A DNA stretch of 64,000 nt from VAZQ01 sp963725185 (GTDB taxonomy: Bacteria; Pseudomonadota; Alphaproteobacteria; Rhizobiales; Xanthobacteraceae): contig CAVRXO010000006.1 in assembly GCA_963725185.1 (NCBI GenBank), positions 496,001 through 560,000 of the forward strand, read 5' to 3'. A program made the translations under genes and the position numbers. Positions within the stretch are counted from its first letter, which is position 1. Each line of letters begins with the position of its first letter. The notes beneath the pieces are model-generated. The model was not told where the DNA came from, searched no databases, and was given only the letters and a program-made list of their open reading frames with translations. This document shows positions 9,124 to 18,118 of this stretch, piece by piece.

Positions 9124-10050
9124 ATGAGCGATCCGAAATCCCGCGCCGTCTGCGTCGGCGAGGTCATGATCGAGCTCACGCGCGGCAGCGATGGCCGCTT
9201 TTCCATTGCCTCCGGGGGCGACACCTTCAATACCGCCGTCTATCTGGCGCGAGCGGGAACCGACGTCGCCTTCGCCACCGCGCTCGGCGACGACGCCTAT
9301 TCGGACGCCATCCTGGCGCTCATCGCGGCCGAGGGCGTATCGAGCGAGGCGATCATGCGCGTGAACGGCCGCCTGCCGGGCGTTTATCTGGTCGAGCTCG
9401 ATTCGGCCGGCAAGCAACATTTCAATTTTTGGCGCGGCGAGGCGCCGGCGCGCGACCTGTTCGAGCTGCCGGACTGGAGCCGGGTGGCGGCGAGCCTCCT
9501 CACCGCCAAGCTCGTCTATTTCTCCGGCATCACGCTCTCGCTCTATTCCAATATCGGGCTCGGCCGCTTCCTGGCCTTGATCGAGGTGGCGCGGCAGAAC
9601 GGCGCCAAGATCGCGTTCGACGGCAACTTCCGTCCGCGCAACTGGCGAGGCGATCTCTCGCGCACCCGGACCGTGTTCATGGAGGCCTTGAAGCGCGTCG
9701 ATATTGCGTTGCCGGCCTATGACGACGAGGCGGTGCTGTGGGGCGATCCGAGCCCGGAGGCCACCGTCGAGCGGCTGCAGGCCTTCGGCATCGCCGAGAT
9801 CGTGGTGAAGAACGGCCCCAACAGCGCGCTGGTGGCGGCACTCGGCGCCAAGGAGTTCGTTCCGGTGCCGGAAGTGGTCGTGCCGGTCGACACCATGGCG
9901 GCAGGCGACGGCTTCAATGCCGGCTATCTGGCGGCGCGGCTCGCCGGCGAAGCCCCGGCAGCGGCGGCCACCGCCGCCCATCGCCTCGCCGGCCAAGTCA
10001 TCCGCCACCGCGGCGCCATCATGCCGCGGGTCAGCGCAGCGATGCACTGA
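9124..10050 (+). CDS. kdgK: PfkB-family sugar kinase, probably 2-keto-3-deoxygluconate kinase
   Basis: A ribokinase/PfkB-fold kinase of about 308 residues. The N-terminal GEVMIEL, the GGDTFNTAVYLARAG substrate-loop signature and the C-terminal DTMAAGDGFNAGY motif with the catalytic Asp are all present. The overall pattern (HFNFWRGEAPAR, FDGNFRPRNW) is that of KdgK enzymes phosphorylating 2-keto-3-deoxygluconate in the semi- or modified Entner-Doudoroff route. Two ATGs at 9121 and 9124 follow GGGAGGC; spacing favours 9124. No partner KDPG aldolase or uronate genes lie nearby, so the sugar is inferred from family resemblance only. Confidence 0.85.
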   Translation: MSDPKSRAVCVGEVMIELTRGSDGRFSIASGGDTFNTAVYLARAGTDVAFATALGDDAYSDAILALIAAEGVSSEAIMRVNGRLPGVYLVELDSAGKQHFNFWRGEAPARDLFELPDWSRVAASLLTAKLVYFSGITLSLYSNIGLGRFLALIEVARQNGAKIAFDGNFRPRNWRGDLSRTRTVFMEALKRVDIALPAYDDEAVLWGDPSPEATVERLQAFGIAEIVVKNGPNSALVAALGAKEFVPVPEVVVPVDTMAAGDGFNAGYLAARLAGEAPAAAATAAHRLAGQVIRHRGAIMPRVSAAMH

Positions 10051-10062
10051 GCAGGGGACAGC

Positions 10063-10120
10063 GATCAGAAATCAGTAATCGGATCGCCGCGGGCCTCTGA
10101 TTACCGATCACTGATTACCG
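10063..10120. repeat. Imperfect inverted repeat with CAGTAATC/GATTACTG arms
   Basis: A short palindromic element between two convergent genes. Left arm ATCAGAAATCAGTAATC and right arm GATTACCGATCACTGAT are near-complementary. The same core appears in a longer element at 24635-24766. It may fold in RNA from either side and act as a weak bidirectional terminator, but it has no T-run. Confidence 0.6.
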
Positions 10121-10127
10121 TCTCCCG

Positions 10128-10631
10128 TCACGGGTGCCCGATCAGCATGGCGCCGATACCGGCCAGGAACGGCAGCGGGATCGAGACCGCCGCCCGCAGC
10201 CAGACGACGTTGGGCGGCATCATGGCGACCTCCCAGTTGATCAGCCGGGTCAACGCATAAAGCGACCAGGCGGTCGTGTAGGCGATGACTTGCGGGGCGC
10301 CGCCGCCGCCCTTGAGCGCAGCCGCGCCGACCGAGAAGCCGACCACCGCGCCGCCCGGCGTGATGGCGCCCGCCAGCGTCGCGATGACGATGCCGAGAAT
10401 GCCGGACTTTGGTCCGATCCAGGTGGTGATCAGGTTTTGCGGCATGATCGCCGCGATATAGCCCGAGCCGACGACCCCGATCATGATCCGCGGCAGCAGC
10501 AGGACGAAGTCGCGAGTCCCTTCGGTCGCGCCTTCGCGGAACAGCGCCTTGCTGCGCACCGCCGCCGTCAGGGCAAGCACCGCGACCAGCACCCAGAGCA
10601 GGATGTTGACGATGAGGAACGTTATGCTCAT
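10128..10631 (-). CDS. Half-size membrane permease (DUF318/ArsP-like), C-terminal partner
   Basis: A 167-residue hydrophobic protein with about four to five transmembrane segments. The centre reads GPKSGILGIVIATLAGAI then TPGGAVVG, which parallels GTESGMLGLLIATLMGAA then LPGGPLTI in the adjacent gene. The two are therefore paralogous halves of a permease. The pattern resembles the UPF0718/ArsP_1 permease family, where full-length members contain two such repeats, but this is a resemblance and not a search result. It starts 30 bp after the partner gene ends. Substrate unknown. Confidence 0.65.
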   Translation of the reverse strand: MSITFLIVNILLWVLVAVLALTAAVRSKALFREGATEGTRDFVLLLPRIMIGVVGSGYIAAIMPQNLITTWIGPKSGILGIVIATLAGAITPGGAVVGFSVGAAALKGGGGAPQVIAYTTAWSLYALTRLINWEVAMMPPNVVWLRAAVSIPLPFLAGIGAMLIGHP

Positions 10632-10661
10632 GTGCCGGCTGCGCTCACGTCTGAGCTGCGC

Positions 10662-11207
10662 TCATGCTTCGCCTCCCTTGCGGGCAGCGAAGTGCAGGAC
10701 GCCCCGCGCCAATGCCCCCGCCAACAACGGCAGCGGCAAGGCGACCATGATGCGCCAGAACACGAAATCCGAGCCGAAGAACGGCATCTCCCAGATCAGC
10801 GCGCGATTGTAGCCGAGCAGATTCCAGGCCGTGATGAAGGCGATGGCGGTGCCGGCATCGGCGCCCAGCACCAGGAATGCGCCGGCGACCGGATAGATGG
10901 TCAGCGGGCCGCCCGGCAGCGCCGCCCCCATCAGGGTCGCGATCAGGAGACCCAACATTCCGGATTCGGTGCCGACCAGGCGCGCCACCACCTCGCGCGG
11001 CAGCAGGCGGGTCACGAAGGCGCTGACCAGGCAGCCGGCCGCCATCTTGGGCAGCATGCTCACAAACAGGCCGAGGTCGTTGGTGAGAATGGCGGTGAAC
11101 CGCGCAACCCCGTCGCGCAGATACACGATCGTGCCAGAGATGAGCGATATTCCCCCGATGACGGCCGTCGACCATTCAAACGAGCTGACGCGGCGGCGTT
11201 CGGCCAT
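10662..11207 (-). CDS. Half-size membrane permease (DUF318/ArsP-like), N-terminal partner
   Basis: A 181-residue inner-membrane protein from the ATG at 11207 (MAERRRVSSF). The in-frame extension to 11267 is Arg/Pro-rich and unlikely. About five hydrophobic segments are visible, with the conserved ATLMGAALPGGPLT loop shared with the next gene. Together the pair would make a pseudo-two-fold permease. It lies downstream of bioB on the same strand (about 125 bp gap), but a functional link to biotin is not evident. Confidence 0.65.
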   Translation of the reverse strand: MAERRRVSSFEWSTAVIGGISLISGTIVYLRDGVARFTAILTNDLGLFVSMLPKMAAGCLVSAFVTRLLPREVVARLVGTESGMLGLLIATLMGAALPGGPLTIYPVAGAFLVLGADAGTAIAFITAWNLLGYNRALIWEMPFFGSDFVFWRIMVALPLPLLAGALARGVLHFAARKGGEA

Positions 11208-11333
11208 GAACTTGATACGACTCCGGCGGGGGCGGTCCGGCCATCCTGGACGCTGCCCGGCAGCCATTCAAGAGGAAACCGCCGCAGCGTTGCCGCATGG
11301 GGGGAATGCAGCGGCGCGCCTGGAAAACAGGCT

Positions 11334-12359
11334 TTAGGCAAGCGGCACGAGGCCGAGCCGATCCAACAGATGCCGGTCGCGGTCGGGCGCCGGATTGGGG
11401 GTGGTCAGAAGCTTCGCCCCATAGAAGATCGAGTTGGCGCCGGCGAGGAAGCAGAGCGCCTGGGTCTCCGCGCTCATGTCCTCGCGCCCGGCGGAGAGCC
11501 GCACCACCGACGCCGGCATGGTGATGCGCGCGACCGCGATGGTGCGCACGAAATCGATCGGGTCGAGCGTCTCGCCGCCGGCGAGCGGGGTGCCGGCGAC
11601 CCGCACCAGCATGTTGATCGGCACGCTTTCGGGATGGACCGGCAGGCTCGCCAGCGTTGCGATCAAGCCGACCCGATCCTCCGCGCCCTCGCCCATGCCG
11701 ACGATGCCGCCGCAGCAGACCCGGATGCCGGCGTCGCGCACATGGGCAAGCGTGTCGAGGCGGTCCTGATAGGTCCGCGTGGTGATGATCGCGCCGTAAT
11801 ATTCCGGCGAGGTATCGAGGTTGTGGTTGTAGTAGTCGAGCCCCGCGGTCTTGAGCCGCTGCGCCTGGGGAGGCGTGAGCATGCCGAGCGTGGCGCAGGT
11901 CTCCAGCCCGAGCGCCTTGACGCCCGCCACCATGGCGCAGACCTGATCGAGATCGCGATCCTTGGGCGAACGCCAGGCGGCGCCCATGCAGAAGCGGCTG
12001 GCACCGGCATCCTTGGCGGCTTGCGCCTGCACCAGCACCGCCTCGCGGCTCATGAGCTTTTCGGCCGCCAGGCCGGTCTCGTAGCTCGCGCTCTGCGGGC
12101 AATAGGCGCAGTCCTCCGGGCAACCGCCGGTCTTGATCGAGAGCAGCGTGGAAATCTGCACCTCATGCGGATCGAAATGCCGGCGATGAACGGTCTGCGC
12201 CTGGAACATCAGATCCGGAAACGGCAGTCCAAACAGCGCCCGCACCTCTTCCCGCGTCCAGTCGTGGCGGATCGCGAACAGCGACGCCTCGCCGTCCCCG
12301 AAGGCGCGCGGGAGAGAATGACGCGGATCGGACCTATTCAAGCTCACGAGCCCTCTCAC
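11334..12359 (-). CDS. bioB: Biotin synthase
   Basis: A 341-residue radical-SAM enzyme converting dethiobiotin to biotin. The SAM 4Fe-4S motif CPEDCAYC is at about residues 80-87, followed by QSASYETG. The 2Fe-2S ligand residues lie in FCMGAAWR, ETCATLGML and CCGGIVGMGE, and the Arg ligand region is in SAGREDM. NHNLDTSPEYY and INMLVRVAGTPL are further family hallmarks. Length is normal. It stands apart from other bio genes and follows fdsA on the same strand across a short hairpin. Both enzymes are Fe-S proteins but belong to separate pathways. Confidence 0.97.
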   Translation of the reverse strand: MRGLVSLNRSDPRHSLPRAFGDGEASLFAIRHDWTREEVRALFGLPFPDLMFQAQTVHRRHFDPHEVQISTLLSIKTGGCPEDCAYCPQSASYETGLAAEKLMSREAVLVQAQAAKDAGASRFCMGAAWRSPKDRDLDQVCAMVAGVKALGLETCATLGMLTPPQAQRLKTAGLDYYNHNLDTSPEYYGAIITTRTYQDRLDTLAHVRDAGIRVCCGGIVGMGEGAEDRVGLIATLASLPVHPESVPINMLVRVAGTPLAGGETLDPIDFVRTIAVARITMPASVVRLSAGREDMSAETQALCFLAGANSIFYGAKLLTTPNPAPDRDRHLLDRLGLVPLA

Positions 12360-12364
12360 CCCTA

Positions 12365-12387
12365 CCCTCTTCCCCTTGGGGAGAGGG
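12365..12387. repeat. Short palindrome between fdsA and bioB
   Basis: CCCTCT-T-CCCC pairs with GGGGAGAGGG across a TT loop, a 10-bp stem with one bulged T. It matches the CCCTCTCCCC-type intergenic palindromes common in Bradyrhizobium relatives. It could slow transcription between fdsA and bioB, but no T-run follows on either strand. Confidence 0.6.
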
Positions 12388-12430
12388 AGTTCGCCCAGTT
12401 TGCCGCGCGGTTGTCGGCACCATTGTTATC

Positions 12431-15345
12431 CTACTCGGCCGCCACCGAAGTCGGGATGGCGAGCTTCTCCACCTTGGCGGCGCAATATTTGAATTCGGGG
12501 ATCTTGCCGAACGGATCGAGCGCCGGATTGGTGAGCAGGTTGGCGGCCGCCTCCACATAGGCGAACGGAATGAACACGACACCGTCCGGAATGGCATCGT
12601 CCTGGCGCGATGCCAGCTCGATCACGCCGCGGCGGGTGGAGACGCGGATCATGTCGCCCGGCGCTGATGCCAAGCCGCGCGATGGTGCCGGGCGAAACCG
12701 CTGCGATCGGGCCCGGCTCAAGCGCGTCGAGCATGGTGGCGCGTCGCGTCATCGCGCCGGTGTGCCAATGCTCGAGCTGACGCCCGGTGGTGAGGATGAA
12801 CGGATATTCCTCGTCGGGCGTCTCGTCCGGAGGCGCAAGCTTGGCGGCGACCAGCTTGCCGAAACCGCCCGGTCGCGGAAAGCCCTTGTCGAACACGACA
12901 TCGTGGCCGGGCTGGTCCGGCGCATCGGCCGGATAGGTGACGGCGCTTTCGCGCTCGATCCGCTCCCACGAGATATTGTCGAGCGAAGGCATGAGCGAGG
13001 CCATCTCGGTGTAGATCTCGCTCGGATCCCGGTAGTTCCAGTCAAGACCGATGCGCCGGCCGATCTCCTGGGTGATCCACCAATCCCACTTGGTCTCGCC
13101 CGGCAGCGGCAGCGCCTGCCGGCCCATCTGCACCTGCCGGTTGGTATTGGTCACGGTGCCGTCCTTCTCGGGCCAGGCCGAGGCCGGCAGGACCACGTCG
13201 GCATAGACCGCGGTCTCGGTGAGGAAGAGGTCCTGCACCACCAGATGCTCGAGGTGGGCAAGCGCCTGCCGCGCATGATTGAGGTCGGGGTCCGACATCG
13301 CCGGGTTCTCGCCCATGATGTACATGCCCTTGATCACGTCGGCGTGGACCGCGTTCATGATCTCGACCACGGTGAGGCCCTTCTTCGGATCGAGCTTGGT
13401 CCCCCAGGCGTCTTCGAAGCGCGCGCGGATCTGCGGATCCTCCACCGACTTGTAGTCGGGGAAGAACATCGGGATGAGGCCCGCATCGGAGGCGCCCTGC
13501 ACGTTGTTCTGGCCGCGCAACGGATGCAGCCCGGTCCCCGGCCGGCCGATCTGGCCGGTGATCAGCGAGAGCGCGATCAGGCAGCGCGCATTGTCGGTGC
13601 CGTGGGTGTGCTGGGAGATGCCCATGCCCCAGAAGATGATCGCCGATCTCGCGCGCGCGAACTTGCGCGCAACGGTGCGCAGCACGTCGGCATCGAGGCC
13701 GCAGATCGGCGCCATTTCCTCCGGCGTATAGTCCTTGATGCTCTCGGAAAACGCCTTGAAGCCCTCGACATAGGTCTGGATGTACTGCTCGTCGTAAAGC
13801 TTCTCGGTGACGATCGTGTTGAGGATGCCGTTGAGCATCGCCACGTCGGTGCCGTTCTTGAACTGCAGCATGTGCGAGGCATGGCGCTTGAGCGCCTGGC
13901 CGCGCGGATCCATGACGATGAGCTCGGCGCCGCGCTTTCGCGCCTGCTTGAAGAAGGTGGCGGCGACCGGGTGATTTTCCGTCGGGTTGGCGCCGATCAC
14001 CACGATCACGTCGGAATTCTTGCACTCGTTGAAGCTGGCCGACACGGCGCCCGAGCCGACTCCCTCCATCAGCGCCGCGACCGAGGAGGCGTGGCACAGC
14101 CGGGTGCAATGGTCGACATTGTTGGTGCCGAATCCGGTGCGCACCAGCTTTTGGAAGAGATAAGCCTCCTCGTTGGAGCCCTTCGCCGAGCCGAAGCCGG
14201 CGAGCCCCTGCGGGCCGTCGCGGTCGCGGATCTTCTTCAATCCGGAAGCGGCGCGATCGAGCGCCTCCTCCCAGCTCGCCTCGCGGAAATGCGTCCACGG
14301 GTCGGAGGGATTGATCTCCTCGTGCGGAATCTTCGGCACGCCATCGCGGCGGATCATCGGCTTCAGCAGCCGTTGCGGATTGTGCACGTAGTCGAAGCCG
14401 AAACGGCCCTTGACGCACAGCCGCTTCTCATTGGCCGGACCGTTCCGGCCGCTGACATAGAGCAGCTTGTCGTCCTTGATGTGGTAGGTGAGCTGGCAGC
14501 CGACGCCGCAATACGGGCAGACGCTGTGCACCTCGCGGTCGGCGAAGCCGGTGCGCACGTTGGCGGCATCGACCAGCGTCGCCGGCATCAGGGCGCCGGT
14601 CGGGCAGGCCTGCACGCATTCCCCGCAGGCCACGCAGGTCGAGGCGCCCATCGGATCGTCGAAGTCGAACACGATCTTCTCGGAATGGCCGCGGCCCGCC
14701 ATGCCGATCACGTCGTTGACCTGCACTTCGCGGCAGGCACGGACGCAGAGATTGCAATGGATGCAGGCGTCCAGATTGACCGCCATGGCCGGATGGCTGC
14801 GGTCGGGGGCCGGCGAGGCGCGGCGCGGAAACCGGCCTTGCTCGAGCTTCTGCCGGGTGACGATCTGCCAGAGCTCGGATTGCGGATCGTGCGCGACGTC
14901 GCGCGGCGGCTGATCGGCCAGCAGCAACTCGGTCACCATGCGGCGCGCCGCGACCGCGCGGTCGGTCTGCGTCTGCACCTTCATGCCGGGCGCGGGCGTG
15001 CGGATGCAGCTCGCCGCCAGCACGCGCTCGCCTTCGATCTCCACCATGCAGACGCGGCAATTGCCGTCCGGGCCGATAGCCCGGCGCCGGCGTGTAGCAC
15101 AAATGCGGGAGCTTGATGCCGCTGCGGCGCGCGGCGCGAAAGATGGTCTCGCCGGCGCGGATGTCGACCTCGCGGCCGTCGAGCGTGAAGGTCTTGGCCG
15201 TGGTCGCGGTGCCTTCGTCGCCCACCTTGTCCATCGGCCCCTTGTGGGTCACGTGCACGCGGCCATCGTTCTTGGTTGCGCCGCCCGCGGCGCCCTTCTG
15301 ATCATGGCCGTAGCCGACCGGCTCCTGCCCGTTGCCATCGCTCAT
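12431..15345 (-). CDS. fdsA: NAD-dependent formate dehydrogenase alpha subunit (two frameshifts)
   Basis: Molybdopterin-guanine-dinucleotide catalytic subunit, about 970 residues after correction. N-terminal 2Fe-2S domain (HLCYTPAPGYRP then GNCRVCMVE), ferredoxin clusters CIHCNLCVRACRE and CVACGECVQACP, CPYCGVGCQL binding a 4Fe-4S cluster, and the molybdenum cysteine in DHCTRLCHASS. A C-terminal MGD domain ends the protein. It oxidises formate to CO2 and passes electrons to the FdsGB subunit for NAD reduction in the cytoplasm. Two +1 shifts, near 15070 and 12658, each extend a short G/C run; removing both gives 971 codons including stop. It lies 16 bp after fdsGB. The usual fdhD and fdsD genes are not found beside it. 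Confidence 0.93.
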
Positions 15346-15361
15346 GGTGCAAACCCTTCGG

Positions 15362-17105
15362 TCACCAACTTCCCAGCGGCCGCTTCAGCTCCTCGGGAAA
15401 GTACTTTAGCACGCACAATAGCGGGTTGGGGGCGGCCTGGCCGAGACCGCAGATCGAGGCGTCCCGCATGGTGGCCGACAGCTCCTCCAAGAGGCCCGGG
15501 TTCCAGGGTCCGCTCGCCATCAATTTGGTGGCCTTTTCGGTGCCCACCCGGCAGGGCGTGCATTGGCCGCAGCTCTCGTCCTCGAAGAAGCGCATCAGGT
15601 TGAGGGCCACCGCCTTGATGTCGTCATGCTCCGACAGGATCACAACCGCGTGCGACCCGACGAAGCAGCCATACGGCTCGAGCGTGCCGAAATCGAGCGG
15701 CAGATCGGCCATGCTGGCCGGCAGGATGCCGCCGGAGGCGCCGCCCGGCAGATAGGCCTTGAACGCATGCCCATCCGCCATGCCGCCGCAGAATTCGTCG
15801 ATCAATTCGCGCACCGTGATGCCGGCCGGCGCGAGCTTCACGCCCGGATCCTTGACCCGGCCGGAGACCGAGAAGCTGCGCAAGCCCTTGCGCTCGTGAC
15901 GGCCGTGCGAGGTGAACCAGGCCGCGCCCTTGTCGAGGATGTCGCGTACCCAGAAGAGCGTCTCGACATTCTGCTCCAGCGTCGGACGCCCGAACAGGCC
16001 GACCTGCGCCACATAGGGCGGGCGATGGCGCGGCAAGCCGCGCTTGCCTTCGATCGATTCGATCATCGCCGACTCTTCGCCGCAGATATAGGCGCCGGCG
16101 CCGCGCCGCAGATGCAGCCTGGCGTGGCGGGCGAGTCCCGGCCGCCTCGACCTTGGCGATCTCCTCGGCCAGCATCAGACGAATCTCGGGATATTCGTCG
16201 CGGATGTAGATGTAGATCTCGGGGGCCTCGACCACCCAGGCGGCGATCAACATGCCTTCGATGAAACGGTGCGGGTCGCGTTCGAGATAGTACCGGTCCT
16301 TGAAGGTGCCGGGCTCGCCCTCGTCGGCATTGACCGCCATCAGCCGCGGGGCCGGCTTCGGCGCGCACCAGCGACCATTTGCGCCCGGTCGGGAAGCCGG
16401 CGCCGCCGAGGCCGCGCAAGCCCGGCATCGCTGACGGTCGCGATGACGGCCTCGCGGGTGCTGGGTGCCGTCCAGGCAGGCCTGCAATTGCCGATAGCCG
16501 TCGTCGCGCCGATAGGCATCGAAGGTCGCGGCCGCCGGATAGGCCTGCGCATGGTGTCGATCTGGCGACCGCAGCGACCACGCTCGGCGACGCTCGCCCG
16601 CATCACCTGCACATGACCGACGGCGCAAACCGGCGCGCGGTCGCAAGCCCCCATGCACGGCGCCCGCACCACGCGCACGTCGGGACCGAAGCGGTTGGGC
16701 AATTCCCGCAGCAGATGCTCGGCGCCCGCCATCGCGCAGGACAGCGAATCGCACACCCGCACCGTCACCGCCGGAGGCGGCACCTCACCCTCCTTCACCA
16801 CATCGAAATGGGAGTAGAAGGTCGCGACCTCATAGACCTCGGTCAGCGCCAGCTTCATCTCCTGCGCCAAGGCGGCGAGATGCGCGGCCGAGAGATGGCC
16901 GTAACGGTCCTGGATCAGATGCAGATGCTCGATCAACAGATCGCGTTGTCGTGGGCGCGACCCCAAGAGCGCGCGCACCTCCGCGAGCGCCTGCGGACTC
17001 GACCTGCCTCCCCTTGGGGGTGCGCCCCGGCCGCCGCCGGCCGCGCGCCGGCTCGCCAATCTTGCCCTCATCCGAGGGGGTCGCTTCGATACCGTTGGGC
17101 GCCAT
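15362..17105 (-). CDS. fdsB: Formate dehydrogenase NuoE/NuoF-like fused gamma-beta subunit (about seven frameshifts)
   Basis: Diaphorase subunit passing formate-derived electrons to NAD. The first part is NuoE/FdsG-like (CDSLSC then CMGACDRAPVC bind 2Fe-2S). The second is NuoF/FdsB-like (RGLGGAGFPTGRKW for FMN, NADEGEPGTFKDR, GAYICGEES, and CGQCTPCRVGT with a later ICGLGQ for 4Fe-4S). The two halves run together without a stop, so this looks like one fused protein. Reading shifts near 17000, 16600, 16555, 16465, 16427, 16358 and 16139, each explained by one extra base. Removing seven bases gives exactly 579 codons. Start chosen at the ATG at 17105. If the shifts were genuine the enzyme would be dead, yet the conserved residues are intact. 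Confidence 0.87.
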
Positions 17106-17224
17106 GGGCTACAATTGCGGCACCGCGCCATGGAACGCAACCCCCTTCCGGTCATGGCTGTGTCGTGGCTTGGCTCATCCCGGCCGTCGCGATTAGGAGG
17201 CTCCTGCCGTGCCGGCCTCAGAGG

Positions 17225-17378
17225 GTGTGAAGGAATCGCCACACCCGCTCATTCCCGCGGACGCGGGAAACCAGACTTTGCCAAATTGCATGGACGTTCA
17301 ATGGAGCCAAGCCTGGGTCCCCGCGTCCGCGGGGATGAGCGGGTGGAGAAGCTCGTCCTTCATCAGGTTCCTTCACAC
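17225..17378. repeat. Large imperfect palindromic element
   Basis: Outer arms GTGTGAAGGA (17225-17234) and TCCTTCACAC (17369-17378) are perfect complements. Inner arms at 17242-17268 and 17318-17345 (CACCCGCTCAT, CCCGCGGACGCGGG core) also pair. The 154-bp unit fills most of the gap between fdsGB and the heme-binding-like gene and contains no gene. It resembles the dispersed CCCGCGNACGCGGG repeats of Bradyrhizobium relatives and could be a non-autonomous mobile relic. Confidence 0.75.
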
Positions 17379-17465
17379 ACGCCGCAGCGGGATGCGCCGG
17401 GCAAGCCCGCACACGACAACGCGTGACCGACGGCCCAGTTGATCCACGCAAACAAACAACGCAAT

Positions 17466-17927
17466 ATGCCGGCCATGTATGTGGCCGACAGCAAACGCCT
17501 GACCCACGATGGCGCCAAGCGCATGATGACGACGGCCATCGATGCCGCGCGCGAAGCCGGCATCGCCGTCACGGTCGCGATCACGGACGCCGGCGGCCAT
17601 CTCGTCCTGTTCGAGCGCATGGACGGGGGACGCTTCCATACCGTGCATTCCGCCACCACCAAGGCGGTCAGCGCGGCGTCCAACAAACGTCCGACCTCGC
17701 CCCATGGGGCGCAGGCGCAGCCGCTCGACGTCGCGCACGCGCTCGGCCTGGCGCTCGCCGCCGGGGCGGAGCGCTGGACCGCCATGGAGGGCGGCTTTCC
17801 GGTGATCGTGGGCGGGGAATGCATCGCCGGCATCGGAGTGGCCGGCGGCGACTGGCAGACCGACGCGCGCATCGCCCGCGCCGCCGTGGAAGCGATCGGC
17901 GCCAGCTGGCGGCTCGCGGAGACGTGA
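17466..17927 (+). CDS. GlcG/HbpS-family heme-binding-like protein
   Basis: A 153-residue DUF336/GlcG-type protein from the ATG at 17466 (MPAMYVADSK). The family core is plain: AAREAGIAVTVAITDAGGHL, SATTKAVSAAS, then VIVGGECIAGIGVAGGDWQTD at the C-terminus. Members include heme-binding HbpS and GlcG of the glycolate operon, whose biochemical role is not settled. No clear ribosome-binding site precedes the start, and the gene stands alone between two repeat elements, so regulation cannot be inferred. It has no signal peptide. Confidence 0.85.
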   Translation: MPAMYVADSKRLTHDGAKRMMTTAIDAAREAGIAVTVAITDAGGHLVLFERMDGGRFHTVHSATTKAVSAASNKRPTSPHGAQAQPLDVAHALGLALAAGAERWTAMEGGFPVIVGGECIAGIGVAGGDWQTDARIARAAVEAIGASWRLAET

Positions 17928-17952
17928 GGGTTTCCAAACCTGTCGCGGCGGT

Positions 17953-17998
17953 GAGCCGGGACCGCGCCAACCTCAGAGTCGGGAACGGTCCGGATTCC
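17953..17998. repeat. Partial copy of the GAGCCGGGACCG intergenic repeat
   Basis: GAGCCGGGACCG, CCAACCTCAGAGT and AACGGTCC match the internal sequence of the complete palindromic elements at 21802-21909 and 63106-63210. The outer TTGTCCCGG arms are missing, so this is a truncated copy. Confidence 0.7.
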
Positions 17999-17999
17999 T

Positions 18000-18070
18000 A
18001 GTCTAGCATTTTTGCATTATCGCATTTTCGGACGGAAAACCGGATTCCACTTTTCCTGAAAATGCTCTAG
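18000..18070. repeat. CTAGCATTTT...AAAATGCTCTAG palindromic repeat
   Basis: The segment begins with TCTAGCATTTTTGCATTATC and ends with CTGAAAATGCTCTAG, so its ends are inverted repeats. Inside lie TTTCGGACGGAAAACCGG and TTCCACTTTTCC. The same type of short repeat is scattered through rhizobial genomes. It sits between convergent genes and may serve as a transcription boundary. Confidence 0.7.
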
Positions 18071-18118
18071 CGCGGCGAAGATGCGCGCAAACGCGCCGAT
18101 GGCCGGACGCGTTCATGC

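Noticed and set aside
12570..15116. An 848-codon plus-strand frame over fdsA
   Set aside because: Antisense shadow; fdsA on the minus strand holds all Fe-S and molybdopterin motifs.
15362..17105. Calling fdsGB a pseudogene
   Set aside because: All cofactor motifs survive and seven one-base removals give exactly 579 codons. The same +1 pattern affects other conserved genes, so sequence error is the simpler explanation.
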